Source of the DNA: Paratinospora sagittata
Lineage: Eukaryota; Streptophyta; Magnoliopsida; Ranunculales; Menispermaceae
Direction: 5' to 3'
Assembly (NCBI GenBank): GCA_035771175.1
Contig: CM069608.1
Span: forward strand, 9,318,019 to 9,382,018
DNA: 64,000 nt
This document shows, in pieces, positions 1-10,534 of this stretch (its first letter is position 1; each line of letters starts with the position of its first letter). The translations under genes and the position numbers were made by a program. Below the pieces are notes generated by a model. It was not told the origin of the DNA. It searched no databases and saw nothing but the letters and a program-made list of their open reading frames with translations.

Positions 1-1
1 A

Positions 2-1159
2 GGAAGAGAGCATTGGGCTTGCAAGTTGAGCAAGTCATTGTATGGCCTGAAGCAGTCACCGAGACAGTGGTACAAGCGATTTGACAGCTTCATCCTAGGG
101 CATAAATATACCCGAAGTCAGTTTGATCATTGTGTCTACTATCGCAAACTTCAAGATAGTACATTTATCTACTTGCTTTTATATGTAGATGATATGTTAA
201 TTGCATCTAAAAGCAAGGTGGAGATCAACAAGCTGAAGGCTCAAATGAGCTCAGAGTTTGAAATGAAGGATCTTGGAGAGGCCAGAAAAATTCTCGGGAT
301 GGAGATAACTCGAGACAGAGCCAAAGACACAATCTGTTTGACTCAGACTCAGTACTTGAAGAAAGTTCTTCAAACTTTTGGCATCGGCAATGATACAAAA
401 CCTGTGAGCACACCATTGGCACCACATTTCATGCTAAGTTCATCAATGTCACCAAATTCCGAGGATCAGAAGAAGCAAATGGAGAATATTCCATATGCAA
501 ATGCAGTTGGTGCCTTGATGTATGCTATGGTGTGTACCAGACCTGACATTTCACATGTTGTAAGTATGGTAAGTCGTTACATGCACAACCCCGGTAAAGG
601 CCACTGGCAAGCAGTGAAGTGGATTCTACGGTATATTCATGATACTGTGGATATTGGTTTAAAGTTCGAGAGAGATAAGAAAAGTTGTAAGCATCTAGTC
701 GGATATGTGGATTCGGACTATGCTGGAGATCTTGACAAGCGCAGATCTACTACTGGTTATGTTTTCACTATGGCAGGAGGACCAGTGAGTTGGAGATCAA
801 CACTACAGTCAACAGTTGCTTTGTCTACTACAGAGGCAGAGTACATGGCAGTAACGGAAGCTTTCAAGGAAGCAATCTGGCTTCATGGATTGACTAAAGA
901 CTTGGGAATTGTGCAGAAGAATGTTGAAGTTTTCTGCGACAGCCAGAGTGCCATTTGTTTGGCAAAGAACCAAGTTCATCACAGTCGAACGAAGCATATT
1001 GATGTTCGTTTTCATTTTGTTCGAGAAATAGTAGAAGAAGGGAGTATTCTTCTGCAAAAGATCAAGACTGCAGATAACCCGGCAGATATGCTTACAAAGG
1101 TGGTTACAGGGATCAAGTTTCAACATTGTTTGGACTTGATCAATATTTCACGATCTTAG
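2..1159 (+). CDS. copia reverse transcriptase C-terminal part plus RNase H (partial)
   Basis: The frame is open from base 2 to a TAG at 1157-1159 and continues beyond the left edge, so no start codon should be assigned inside it. Visible motifs are SLYGLKQ near the beginning, the catalytic YVDDMLIA box (about 184-207), PYANAVGALMYAM and TRPDI, then the RNase H domain with STTGYVFTMAGG, ALSTTEAEYMA and the DSQSAICLAKN segment. These polymerize cDNA from the element RNA and remove the RNA strand in the cytoplasmic particle. Unlike the sister copy at 16831-17993 it has no stop or frameshift, so this piece at least could still encode protein. Confidence 0.92.
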   Translation, partial: GREHWACKLSKSLYGLKQSPRQWYKRFDSFILGHKYTRSQFDHCVYYRKLQDSTFIYLLLYVDDMLIASKSKVEINKLKAQMSSEFEMKDLGEARKILGMEITRDRAKDTICLTQTQYLKKVLQTFGIGNDTKPVSTPLAPHFMLSSSMSPNSEDQKKQMENIPYANAVGALMYAMVCTRPDISHVVSMVSRYMHNPGKGHWQAVKWILRYIHDTVDIGLKFERDKKSCKHLVGYVDSDYAGDLDKRRSTTGYVFTMAGGPVSWRSTLQSTVALSTTEAEYMAVTEAFKEAIWLHGLTKDLGIVQKNVEVFCDSQSAICLAKNQVHHSRTKHIDVRFHFVREIVEEGSILLQKIKTADNPADMLTKVVTGIKFQHCLDLINISRS

Positions 1160-1271
1160 AGTGCCTAAGGGCACTAATGGAGGCAGCAATAGTTTTTTGA
1201 AGGAAGCTTGCTATCTGTAGAGATTGCAGGTGTGGAGGAGTCCTGTTCCACATGAGGTGGAGGTAGAGATT

Positions 1272-1645
1272 TGTGGGGACCACCCCCATGTGACAAACAG
1301 GGGTGGCAGACAAGAATGGCAGAAAATGGGGCTGCTGCAAGTGGCGCATTCGACGCCGTTTTGTGACGGCGCCGAATGTGCCGAAAGGGTATTATTATTA
1401 TATTATTAAATATATATTATATTATATATTTATAATTACGAAAATACCCCTGAATACTCCTAAAAAATAGAGCTTAACTTTATTCTTCAAATTCATTTTT
1501 CCTGAGAGTCAGAGAGTTCTATTCTGAGAGATCTATTAAGAGATTCAATCTGTAAGATTCACCTAATGGTGTAGGTAATTTGCCGAACTACGTTAGATTT
1601 GTTGTCTTATTTTTCCTTTCATGCTTTACCACGATTCCGCAAACA
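1272..1645 (+). repeat. 3' LTR of copia copy A
   Basis: The LTR starts TGTGGGG after a purine-rich tract and ends in ...CAAACA, about 374 bp. The R/U5 half (from about 1430: the AATACTCCTA segment, TTCTATTCTGAGAGATC, AATTTGCCGAAC) matches the LTRs at 12699-13103 and 18099-18495. The U3 half does not match, except for a hairpin (about 1340-1378) with the same ATTCGGCGCC-type core. The last bases differ from the sister (AAACA against CTACA). Confidence 0.85.
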
Positions 1646-3415
1646 GCTTTGCCCTTGATTTGTTAGGGATAAGTAGGGAAAACCATATGGTCCCAAGTGG
1701 AGAGTATATAATGTGTGTGGGTACAGTAATATTTCTTGCGAGGAATATGGTCCCAAGTGGAGTATATGGTCAGAAGAATGAGAAAATAAAAAAGATTACC
1801 ACAAGTGGTTACCACTTTAGGATTTAAGGGTAGTTGAAATACTTCCCCTTTCAAAATTTTGAGTACCCTTTTCAACAACTAGAGCTATTAATCGACCAAA
1901 CGTATGGTTTGGAATATAATGGTAAGTTTGAGTCATCCTAAGTGGCTTTGGCGAGGTGTTATATATATTTATATTCTGGATCTTACCTACGGAGATACCC
2001 TAAACTTTCCCAACATAAGTAACATTGTGGTATTCTGCAGATAATATATATATATAATCTATAATTCAAAAGGGTAAAATATTATGTTTTATTACAATAT
2101 GGTAGTTTGCAAAATATGGTCATTGACTTTCAAATTTTATTGGGAAATGTTTAGCTTGGGGAACCCGAACCTCTATGCTAAGATGTGAGCTGCTAGCTCA
2201 CGTGCTAGATTTAATTAATTGGATAAAAATTTTAATTATTTGGCCATATTATGCTAAGATAACCACGGAACAGAATCTTGAAGTATATAAATATTCACAA
2301 ATCTTATGGTCTGGCATTTGAAAAAGGAATAAATAAAGGCATAGGTCATACAAAAAGATTTTTGGGGCATGGAGATGAAGATTTTTGGAAGTGAAGGGCA
2401 TTATACGGATGCTTTAATTGTCACATGGGAACGTGTTATGTAGTGCAATTGCCTGCCTTTAAAAAATGGATGGCTAAAGTATGTGATTCCCTCTTCAATT
2501 TATATAAATGGTCATGCATGCTTGATATTTGGTCAACATTTTGGATGATCCAGATCATTCTATGTAATTCTTGGCACTTTCATTTAGTTGAAAAAAAGAG
2601 TTAGTTGAGTTGATTTAATAATGAGTCAAGATTAATTTTATTATCTAAACGAGAAATCAATACAGATAGCATTAGATGATATATTATCAAAAGGCCTACA
2701 AAAATTGATCATTGTGGAGAACATAGTTAATATATATATATATAGGGTGGGTAATCAGTTGATGCAGGATGTCTTTATTTTTGCTCTGTTTGTTGTCAGT
2801 TTTTGTTTTTGAGTACTCAACCAAATTCACCACTACTAGACAACAGAACACAAGGCTAATAACATCTCATGATCTCTACCACATCACGGGTAACTATTAG
2901 AAATATTAACAACCATAACTCATGATCTACTACATCACGAGAAATATATCTTGGTGTGTAGGAGAAGCTTCTATAATTCAACATTTAATGCTAAAGAAAG
3001 ATTAAATCAAGGGAGGCACAGCACCGGATTCAGCAGATTTTGGCGTATGGCGAGCCTCCGGGGATCTTCTTTTTGGATTATCATTTCTAAAAGCTTCCAA
3101 GGAGGCAAGTGTAAAATTTCTAGGAATTCCAATTAGCTACATTGGTTAAATAATCTAGATAAGAATATTTTAATCTGGATAAGAATATTTCAGAAAACAG
3201 TTTCATTAAGCCAATGAGAGAGACACCAAACCCACATTTAATACCCGCTAGCTCACTTGTGATTTTCTCATTCTAAGAATTATCCCACCAGAAAGATATG
3301 CATGGACTTGAAATAACTGACCAGCTAATAAACATAATCTGTTTGGGATTCAAATATAAATCATGGCAAATTGATAAGATAAAAAACAAAAGTTCAATCA
3401 TTTGAAGGTCTTCAA
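1646..3415. other. non-coding spacer with dispersed repeats
   Basis: A/T-rich spacer between the copia LTR and RPL31 with no convincing gene. An 18-bp motif, ATATGGTCCCAAGTGGAG, occurs exactly twice (1685-1702 and 1745-1762). A segment at 2603-2736 recurs at 11341-11448. The stretch around 2757-2820 resembles the retroposon tail at 23600-23680. TA runs lie at about 2044 and 2735. Confidence 0.6.
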
Positions 3416-3505
3416 ACCGAGCTTTAAAATAAAACCTCAGTAATTAATTTTCCATTTTCCTACATAGAAGAAACTAAAGCGCCTCCAAAAATTAGAACAA
3501 AAAGT

Positions 3506-5171
3506 TTAATCATCACCTTCTTCTACGACCTTTGTGCCCAACCCCTTGAGACCCTCTGGGGGAATTTCTGTAACTGTGACCAGGGAGTAAAGCTCTTCCT
3601 TGGCATCTTCATCGTCATTCCTCTTGCGTGCAATACGAACCCTAACCCTCCTTGGGACACTTCGGATGCCCCTGCTCCAAATGTGTTTGTTCAGCTTCAC
3701 GTCCACCCTCACATCCTTTGTTCCCATTGCCTTCTGAGCAAACTTCCTGATTTCTTTGATGGCCTTGGGTGCCTTCTTCTTGAAGGTGCTGTCATTTATG
3801 AAAATAACACAAGCAATTATGATGGACAACTTATTAACCAGATGAAAGATAAAATGCACAAATCCATGAAAATATAAATTTTTAAACCTAGCAAATTGAA
3901 GAAAAATGTCCTTCATGTCAATGAATCAATCACAACATATTACTACTTCTTCCAGATCTACCCAAACAAACCCAACTCACAACATTATAAAAAACCAAAA
4001 CAAATGAAAGAGAGAACCTTGAAAGTAATTATATCATGCTAGAACATTCCAAAACAAAAATACAGATACAATCCCTACACATGAAAAAACATGCACATCA
4101 ATTAATGTTCAAATTTATTCATAAGAAAGAAAATTAGTCTTACAAAGGAAATCATTTACATGGGAATACTGACCAAATTAGATGACAGAAGCCTTCAGAT
4201 CAAAGTGAAGTCAATAAAAGCAAAAAAACAAAGGTAGAAAAATTGAGGAAATTTACCCTTGGAGAAGAAATAATGCTTTCTCTTTGAAATTTTTTGAAAG
4301 TTTCCAAATGAAATGAAGTGCAATAGTATATTTGTGGATCCAAATGGAAAATATTGGGATCAGCCAAGGTAGGAATCATCGGAGAAATGGTAGCACAAAT
4401 ATGATCCTCCTACTAGATGAACATGACAGGATACCAGATACCCAATCAAGATACAATAAAAAGCATCTCAAAATTACTCAGCTATGTCACTTCCCATCCT
4501 ACTCTCTTATAGCTATCTTCCACTATTACTAAGTTCGTAGCTCTCCTTTTTTACAAACATAGATGATTTCCATGTGCTATTTTACATGTCAAGTTGGATC
4601 ATCTAGGAGATTGATTATAAGAGAAAAAAGAACTATAGCGAGCAGTAACTCTTCACTTTTAATTTACCATGGAAGAAAACACGCATCAGTTCTAATATGC
4701 ACAGAACATTCAAAATAAGAAATTCATGATCTTACAAAAGCTGCTGCTGTAGCTTAATTTCTAATAGTTAAGAACCAGTAGAAGTGAGGGCTACCGATAT
4801 TATTTGTTAGAACCGCATGACAAAGATCCTAGAAATCTTCACTCGACATTAACAAGGTAGTTATTTTATTAGATTAAAACATAATAAATTTATACTTTTC
4901 GAACAAACAATATTTCAAAAGCTCAAGATTTCAACAACGAGCATCTTTTCATAACATAAAACTTCAAGAATTAGAACTTAAGTTTCGTGATTTTTGCAAA
5001 CAGAACGGAGATTTGTATTAAAGAAGCAAATATGGCATTTGTTTTGTGGCTCAAAAGTAAACATGAAAGGGAGATTCTCGAAGTTTACCAGCCATGGAGG
5101 CGCTTGTGAAGGTTAATGGTGTACTCACGAGTCACCACCTCTTCCTTCCTTCCCTTAGCTTTCTCCACCAT
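3506..5171 (-). CDS. RPL31: 60S ribosomal protein L31 (two coding exons)
   Basis: Minus-strand coding exons are 5089-5171 (27 codons plus TG) and 3506-3788 (rest, stop TAA), joined across a 1300-bp intron with GT (donor GTAAAC) and AG (ATGACAG) borders; the split codon gives Cys28. The product is 121 residues, close to the roughly 120 usual for plant eL31. It begins [20 protein letters not shown], carries [15 protein letters not shown] and [14 protein letters not shown], and ends in an acidic EEGDD tail. L31 is a structural protein of the large cytosolic subunit near the exit tunnel. The start is the first ATG after the 5' UTR splice acceptor and gives the conserved N-terminus. A 5' UTR intron precedes it (acceptor edge 5185/5186). 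The frame is intact with conserved splice sites, so it is probably functional. Confidence 0.94.
3789..5088 (-). other. RPL31 coding intron
   Basis: 1300-bp A/T-rich intron separating the two coding exons of RPL31, phase 2, with canonical GT-AG ends on the minus strand. I see no transposon or small RNA gene in it, though a snoRNA cannot be excluded by eye. Confidence 0.85.
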
Positions 5172-5191
5172 TTTTAAGCGTCCTTCTGCAG

Positions 5192-5443
5192 AGAAATCAA
5201 CGAAACCAAAGATGATGACAAATAAAAGAAATCCTAAAGGATGAAAAAGAAGAAGAAAGTGTACCTGAGAGAGGAGGCGCGGCAAGTCGAGCAGGGGTCT
5301 CACTCAGATTTCAACTCTAGTTTTAGATCCAATGCTAAAAGAAATCAACGAAACTAAAGATGATGACAAATAAATGAAACCCTAAAGGATGAAAAAGCAG
5401 AAGAAGGTGTACCTGAGAGAGGAGGCGCGGCAAGTCGAGCAGG
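5192..5443 (-). repeat. tandem duplication of the RPL31 5' UTR exon/intron border
   Basis: Two 104-bp units, 5192-5295 and 5340-5443, are about 94% identical and lie 44 bp apart. Each holds a 5' UTR exon end reading CTCCTCTCTCAG followed by the intron donor GTACAC. RPL31 therefore has two candidate splice donors: the exon edge at 5265 gives a 79-bp UTR intron (5186-5264), and the edge at 5413 gives a 227-bp intron (5186-5412). Only the inner unit's intron runs directly into the acceptor before the ATG. Confidence 0.85.
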
Positions 5444-5448
5444 CTAGA

Positions 5449-5570
5449 AAACCCTAACAGAGAAACGAAACCCTAATAAAGAAAAAGGCTTGGGCCTGGG
5501 CCAAAAATTAAGAGTGTAAGGAACGCAGTCCGGCCCAGCCTAGCCTTCGATCATGTTATGCCTAGCCCAC
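5449..5570 (-). promoter_or_regulatory. RPL31 promoter region with telo-boxes and site II motifs
   Basis: Two telo-boxes (AAACCCTAA, 5449-5457 and 5468-5476), two adjacent TGGGCC motifs (5491-5502) and one GGCCCA (5532-5537) lie just upstream of the 5' UTR on the minus strand. Telo-box plus site II is the known signature of plant ribosomal-protein and other growth-linked promoters, where TCP-type factors bind site II. No clear TATA box is seen. The exact transcription start is inferred to lie near the telo-boxes. Confidence 0.8.
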
Positions 5571-5802
5571 GGGACAAGTTTTTCATATTGCACTGTCATA
5601 AATAATTTTTAATTTATTTTTATTTTTACACTTTTTATTTTATTTATATTATTTTATCTTAATAAAATTAAGATACAATCCACAAAGGGAAATTTCTTTT
5701 AAGAAAAGAAAAGAAAAATCAAGGTTGATTACAAGTATGATATTGTAAAGTAGATTTTTATTGTAATTACATAAAAGGCAACCAAAAATGCAACTTTATA
5801 CT
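5571..5802. other. A/T-rich spacer
   Basis: Low-complexity A/T-rich DNA with AAGAAAAGAAAAG runs (about 5700-5717) between the RPL31 promoter and a copia LTR end. No gene seen. Confidence 0.6.
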
Positions 5803-6667
5803 TGCTAGGGAATAAACCCAAGAAATCACAAATACACACAAAGAATAAATACGGAGACAAAAGATTTAACGTGATTTGGAAAGAAATTCTTACATCTACG
5901 GAGTACATTAACACTCAATCCACTATCAACGAAAGTTTACAATGAGAAGGCACTCTGTGAGCACTCTCTCATAATTTTCCCCACCTCTCAATCTTATCTT
6001 ATCTCAGATAAACCTTAATTATAATTGAGTTTATCTGCTAACTCTACATGAGGATACAATTGTAATTTCTTACATAAATAAATAAAATAATTATTTTAGC
6101 TTCACAAAATAATAATCTCCTACTTGAAGACCAAATAATTATTTTAGGCTTCACACTCCAACATTCTCCTACTTGAAGACTAAAACATCTATAAACATTT
6201 GTCTTTAATGGCTAGTGAAATCGGTGCACTCAAAAGTCATGTCTTCAACCTTGAAGACCAACTGAAGCTGCGCACTGCTTCAGTTTCTCTGTAGTAACTA
6301 TTTTGGTCAACATGTCAGCTGGATTCTTGCTACCTTGAATCTTCACCAGTGCCAGCACCCCATCATCAAACAATGATCTAATGACATGATAACACAATCC
6401 AATATGCTTAGTTCTGGAATAAAATTCTAAATTTTTGGCTAAGTGTATTGCGCTCTGACTATCACTATGCAAGACATTCACCACCTGCTTGAATCCCAAC
6501 TCTGCCAACAAACCTCCTAACCAAATCAACTCCTTACTAGCTTTTGTCATAACCACATACTCTGCTTCAGTTGTAGATAAGGCCACAATCTTCAGCAACC
6601 CAGAAACCCAATTGATGGTTGTAGTACCCAATGTAAACACCTATTGTCGCAACTCCTTTCTGGGTGA
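5803..6667 (-). mobile_element. Ty1-copia fragment of a second lineage, 3' end
   Basis: On the minus strand, the last part of a copia RNase H (6245-6640) is followed by a purine-rich AAGTAGGAGAA tract and an LTR of about 361 bp (6163 down to about 5803), which starts TGTTGGAGTGTGAAGCC. Upstream sequence is missing: at 6668 a gypsy LTR begins. The LTR end at 5803 is an inference from a CA dinucleotide, since no second LTR is available. It is clearly different from the copia copies at 1-1645 and 12699-18495. Confidence 0.75.
6245..6640 (-). pseudogene. copia RNase H remnant
   Basis: 131 open codons read VFTLGTTTINWVSGLLK, ALSTTEAEYVVMTKASKE, DSQSAIHLAKN and PADMLTKIVTTEKLKQC, the C-terminal RNase H of a copia polyprotein. 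The frame hits a stop just before the conserved part of the domain and then meets the inserted gypsy LTR at 6668, so gag, protease, integrase and reverse transcriptase are gone. Confidence 0.85.
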
Positions 6668-9466
6668 TGTCACGACTAACACAAAATATCACATACGTCA
6701 TACACAGACGTACATGATACTCTGTCAGCCTTCTAATACACCAAATTTTTCAAAAATTTCAACAGCATATCCCATAAAATGGACAAAGTCACAAGTCCAA
6801 ATGCCACCTGATTAACCAAAAATCAATTTTCATAAATTATCATTTTATTTTCATACCATATAACACATCCACGTAATTTATAGTGATCCTTAGATATCAT
6901 ATAACATTCATGAACATTCCATATCCCATCACATATTCGTATCAAGATTCTCTAATCCAAATCACTCACATAATTATAACCTCATAATTACACATTAAAC
7001 CAAATTACTCATTTAGATGATAAAATATAAATAAGATGTTAATAGTATAAATATATTTATCAAAATACAAGGTTTCTAATTTCTCCAAAAAAATATACAA
7101 CCAATAATATATATAGGAGTCTGCAACTCCTCACGAGCCGTACTCTTTTCTTTAAAATCTTTACCTAAAATATTGGAGAAGATAAAGTGAGCAACCACAA
7201 GCTCAGTGAATATTTTTTACTATGACATCGTATATGCATTTATAAAATAAACTATTTATTTCAAACAATTCAAACAAACATATGCAGTGATCAAATAATA
7301 TAATACATGCTCAACAAATAATGATTCAATGCAATTTCTTTTAAAAAAAATTACAATATCATTTAAAAATCATATCCATCTCCCTCCTTCTAAGTAATTG
7401 AGTGAGTCTACTCCTCATGTATACCAATGAAGAGTGCACCGACCTCAAATTACTCATTTATCAATTTCGCCATTTTTATGTCTTTTATCTCATGCCAGGA
7501 ATGCACCGACCAAGATTACTGAAACCGTCAATCCTGTGAGTCTGTTTCCTGAGATTTAGACCGATATAAATGCTTTCCATGTCAATGACTTACATAGGTA
7601 CGTCCATTGACATGCTCCTATGCATCAAAACCATTTCATGATTTTAAATCAAATAAATATATCATAACATGCAAATCATTTTAAATTAATTTCATATAAT
7701 ACAATGCCATATAAGAAGACCAACGAAAAGAAATACTCACAATATAGGACTTTTTAAATCTAAGTCCTATCACTATCGCTATGATCCAAATCCACTTTAA
7801 TCAATCCAAATCTTATTGTTCCAACTATCACATTCATTCCATATGATATATCAATTTTATATATTCCTATAAAAATGCTTCATCGCGAGCAGGGGGTGGC
7901 GGTCTTCTCCGTGACTATCGTGGTATGTGGTTGAGGGGGTTTGTGGCTAATATTGGTTCTTGTACTGCAACTGAAGCTGAATTATGGGCTGCTGTTCATG
8001 GCTTACGTCTTGCTTGGGAGGAGGGCCATCGTTCTATAGTTTTCGAAACAGATTCGGCTATGGTGGCTGGTTGGTTAAAAGGCAACAGTATGCCGCAGCT
8101 TAGCCTTTCCAACTTGGTAAATGAGTGTAGAAGACTCCTTCAGAGAGATTAGATAATTCAAGTTGAGCACATTTACAGAGAAGGTAATAGAGCAGCAGAC
8201 TATTTGGCTACTGAGGCTTTGAAGTTCAATCGGGGAGTGTGTATCCTGTCTTCCCCTCCCCGTGGGTTATTCAATATTTTGAGGGAAGATGCAGCTGGGG
8301 TTTCTTGGCCTAGGAGAGTTCGAGATGTAGTGTGCTAGTTGTTCTTGCTGGGTGTTCCCCCTCTTTACCTTTCCAAAAAAAAAATTTTATATATTCCTAT
8401 TCATTTCACAAATCAATATTAACTTTATAATTCACATATCATATGTTTTAGCCCAATTTAAGTATCATACATACGCGATGACTCTCCAATATTGTTTCTA
8501 CAATTAATTTAAATATTTCCATGATAAAGAACAGTGAAAACAATTATTTCATATCACCATAGTCAATTTTTAATTCATAATACTCATTTAATCACTTAAT
8601 TTTAACTTTCCACTGCTCATAATTAATTTTCAAAATTTCAGTTCGATCTAAAAATTTCATGAGGACATTCCAAATATTTTATATTATCCTCAAAAATATT
8701 TCTAAGGTGAAAGAATAGTAAAAATAGGTTTTTCAACCATGTTTTCACTATTTCCCTAATTCGCCATAATTGTCAAATTCGTTTAGTCACTTACTAAAAA
8801 TATCAATCGAAATCCAAAAATCACAATCTTAGTATCAAAACGTTCGAAATTTAGTTCTCTACGATTCTATAGTCTCAAACTGGAATTTCATTAGAGTTTA
8901 ACATGATTTCAAAAGCCTCCAATATCAAATTTAGCTTCTGACGGCGAACCGACACCAATAATACACATAGACACGAACAAATCACATATTTGTAGTCTAT
9001 ACAACTATGAGTCAAAATATATCATTTTTACATATTTTTATTCAAAGTGGATCAAAACTTTATTTTTAAAAATACCACAAAACACCTCTTATAGCAAAAT
9101 TTATACCGGTAAAATCGTTACTCGTAGCTTAAATATCAATTTTACAATGAAATAAAGTAAAAATAGCTTAACAGAGCGTCGATTTGCCGCAAAATCATTT
9201 TGCCCTCTTCTTTCTCGTCTCCCCTTCGTTATTCTTCATCTTTCTTTCTTTTTTTTTATCTTCTTAAAGTCGTTAGATAGAGAAAGAATGAGATAAGAAT
9301 GAAACAAAAATTGATTCCATGCTCCCAATGTTAATTAGTAAACCAACTCCTCATGCTTAAATTTAATTTATATATATACTCAACTTAACACATATTATTT
9401 AGATTTTAATAACCTAATTGTATCTTATAAACACATAAACACATACACAACCGGAGTATTTAGTCC
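6668..9466 (-). repeat. old gypsy LTR, minus orientation, interrupted by a LINE
   Basis: Begins TGTCACGAC like the solo LTR at 35573-37978 and follows it in order: the GTGAGCAACCACAAGCTCAGTGAATAT-like block (about 7187), the ACGATTCTATAGTCTCAAACTGG block (about 8860), the AAAATCGTTACTCGTAGCTTA-like block (about 9110), and a T/C-rich stretch at 9205-9260. The far end is diverged; the edge near 9466 is approximate and no target duplication is visible. Removing the LINE leaves about 2.27 kb. It appears to have landed in the copia fragment to its left. Confidence 0.7.
7853..8400 (+). mobile_element. 5'-truncated LINE with 18-bp target-site duplication
   Basis: A 512-bp insert (7871-8382) ends in an A-run and is flanked by the same 18 bases, AATTTTATATATTCCTAT, at 7853-7870 and 8383-8400. 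It encodes the C-terminal RNase H domain of a plant L1-type LINE: AGGGGLLRDYRG, ATEAELWAAVHGLRLAW, ETDSAMVAGW, then HIYREGNRAADYLATEAL. One in-frame TAG (about 8150) sits where this family usually has Trp. Truncation at the 5' end, poly(A) and long target duplications are standard for target-primed reverse transcription. Confidence 0.92.
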
Positions 9467-9706
9467 TTCAATATACTTCTTATAGTCTTGCTAATAAGAT
9501 TATTAGTCAAATTGAATGTTTTAATTCGGCAAATGTTAGGTTATAAATAATTGTGTATTCAAGAGAAATGAAGATTTATAGTTAAGTTTTTGATAATGTT
9601 CACATTAATGCACCCGTTCCCCTCAATGAGCTGAAAATCCTTTGACCTCCGGTTCTCCACAATGTCATGGTGTCTCTACCTTTTCTTCCAATTCATCAAT
9701 CTTGGG
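9467..9706. other. spacer
   Basis: A/T-rich spacer between the gypsy LTR remnant and a poly(T) tract. No gene or repeat recognised. Confidence 0.5.
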
Positions 9707-9800
9707 TTTTTTTTTTTTTTTTGGACAAGAAACAGAACTTTATTGAATACAAAGAAAAATAAAAAGCAGCAAGCGAGGATCCAAGGGGTGAGAAATCCCT
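9707..9800 (-). mobile_element. 3' end of a polyadenylated retroposon, minus strand
   Basis: A T-run at 9707-9722 reads as poly(A) on the minus strand and is preceded there by TTCAATAAAGTTCTGTTTC, that is, a consensus AATAAA signal about 20 bases before the tail. This is the 3' end of a LINE or of a retroposed mRNA. How far it extends to the right is unclear; the DNA up to 10315 shows no protein I recognise on either strand. Confidence 0.6.
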
Positions 9801-10316
9801 AGAGGTGCATGCACATTCATTCCTTCCAAGTGCCAATCATGTGGCCTGCATTATTTCAATTAGAAATGTTGCTCTTGTTGTCCTCCACCCTCAACATACC
9901 CTTGGATTTTTAATAGAAAATGGTAGGCCAAGAATCATGATATACCAAGGAAGACCCCGACATATACCATATTTCCTTAATGAAACAATTTCGTATAAAG
10001 GAATCAAAGTGCCATTAGCCTTTTAAGTGATTGGCTCTCTCCAGACAATTTGCATATTGAACAAAATCTCATTACACCATTCTACTAGAGCAAAGATATG
10101 GCGTAGTGGGAATTTTGCTCCTGCAAGCACACTCGCAAAATGCTTATACTTCCAATGGCGTTTTGGCTTTCCTAAATCAATTTTCATGAGATAAAGATGG
10201 AACTATCTACTTATACAATGTGGACATGTACGGGGAACCTGTAAAAGGATGGGGTATTGAAATATAAATTCATAACATCGTATAGTTGAGTCCCTGTTTT
10301 TGAAGATACGGGAAAG
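9801..10316. other. unassigned DNA beside retroposon tail
   Basis: May be the body of the minus-strand retroposon ending at 9707. A 73-codon plus-strand frame (9805-10026) exists but matches nothing I know and lacks coding character. Confidence 0.35.
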
Positions 10317-10534
10317 AGTCTAACCACATTCGTGAAGATAGTTACACTTACCAATTATTACGGGTGCGTGTGAATCCAAAGGCCAACCTAGCATGCTGTT
10401 CTTCAAACAAGATAAAGAGGTTAGGAGTCTAACCACATTCGTGAAGATAGTTACACTTACCAATTATTACGGGTGCGTGTGAATCCAAAGGCCAACCTAG
10501 CATGCTGTTCTTCAAACAAGATAAAGAGGTTAGG
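10317..10534. repeat. perfect 109-bp tandem duplication
   Basis: Units 10317-10425 and 10426-10534 look identical throughout, starting AGTCTAACCACATTCGTG and ending GATAAAGAGGTTAGG. The lack of differences suggests a very recent event or an assembly artefact. Confidence 0.93.

Larger units (their letters stand above)
1..1645 (+). mobile_element. Ty1-copia retrotransposon, 3' part (copy A)
   Basis: The window opens inside the pol gene of a Ty1-copia element and runs through its 3' LTR. It carries reverse transcriptase, RNase H, a short 3' untranslated stretch, a purine-rich tract (about 1253-1270) and an LTR. By eye the coding part is about 98% identical to 16831-17990 of the complete element at 12699-18495, so they are one family. 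The 5' part lies outside the window, so completeness cannot be judged. The U3 part of its LTR differs strongly from the sister copy. Confidence 0.93.

Noticed and set aside
2951..3136. 61-codon plus-strand frame near RPL31
   Set aside because: No recognisable domain, no promoter or coding character; left as spacer.
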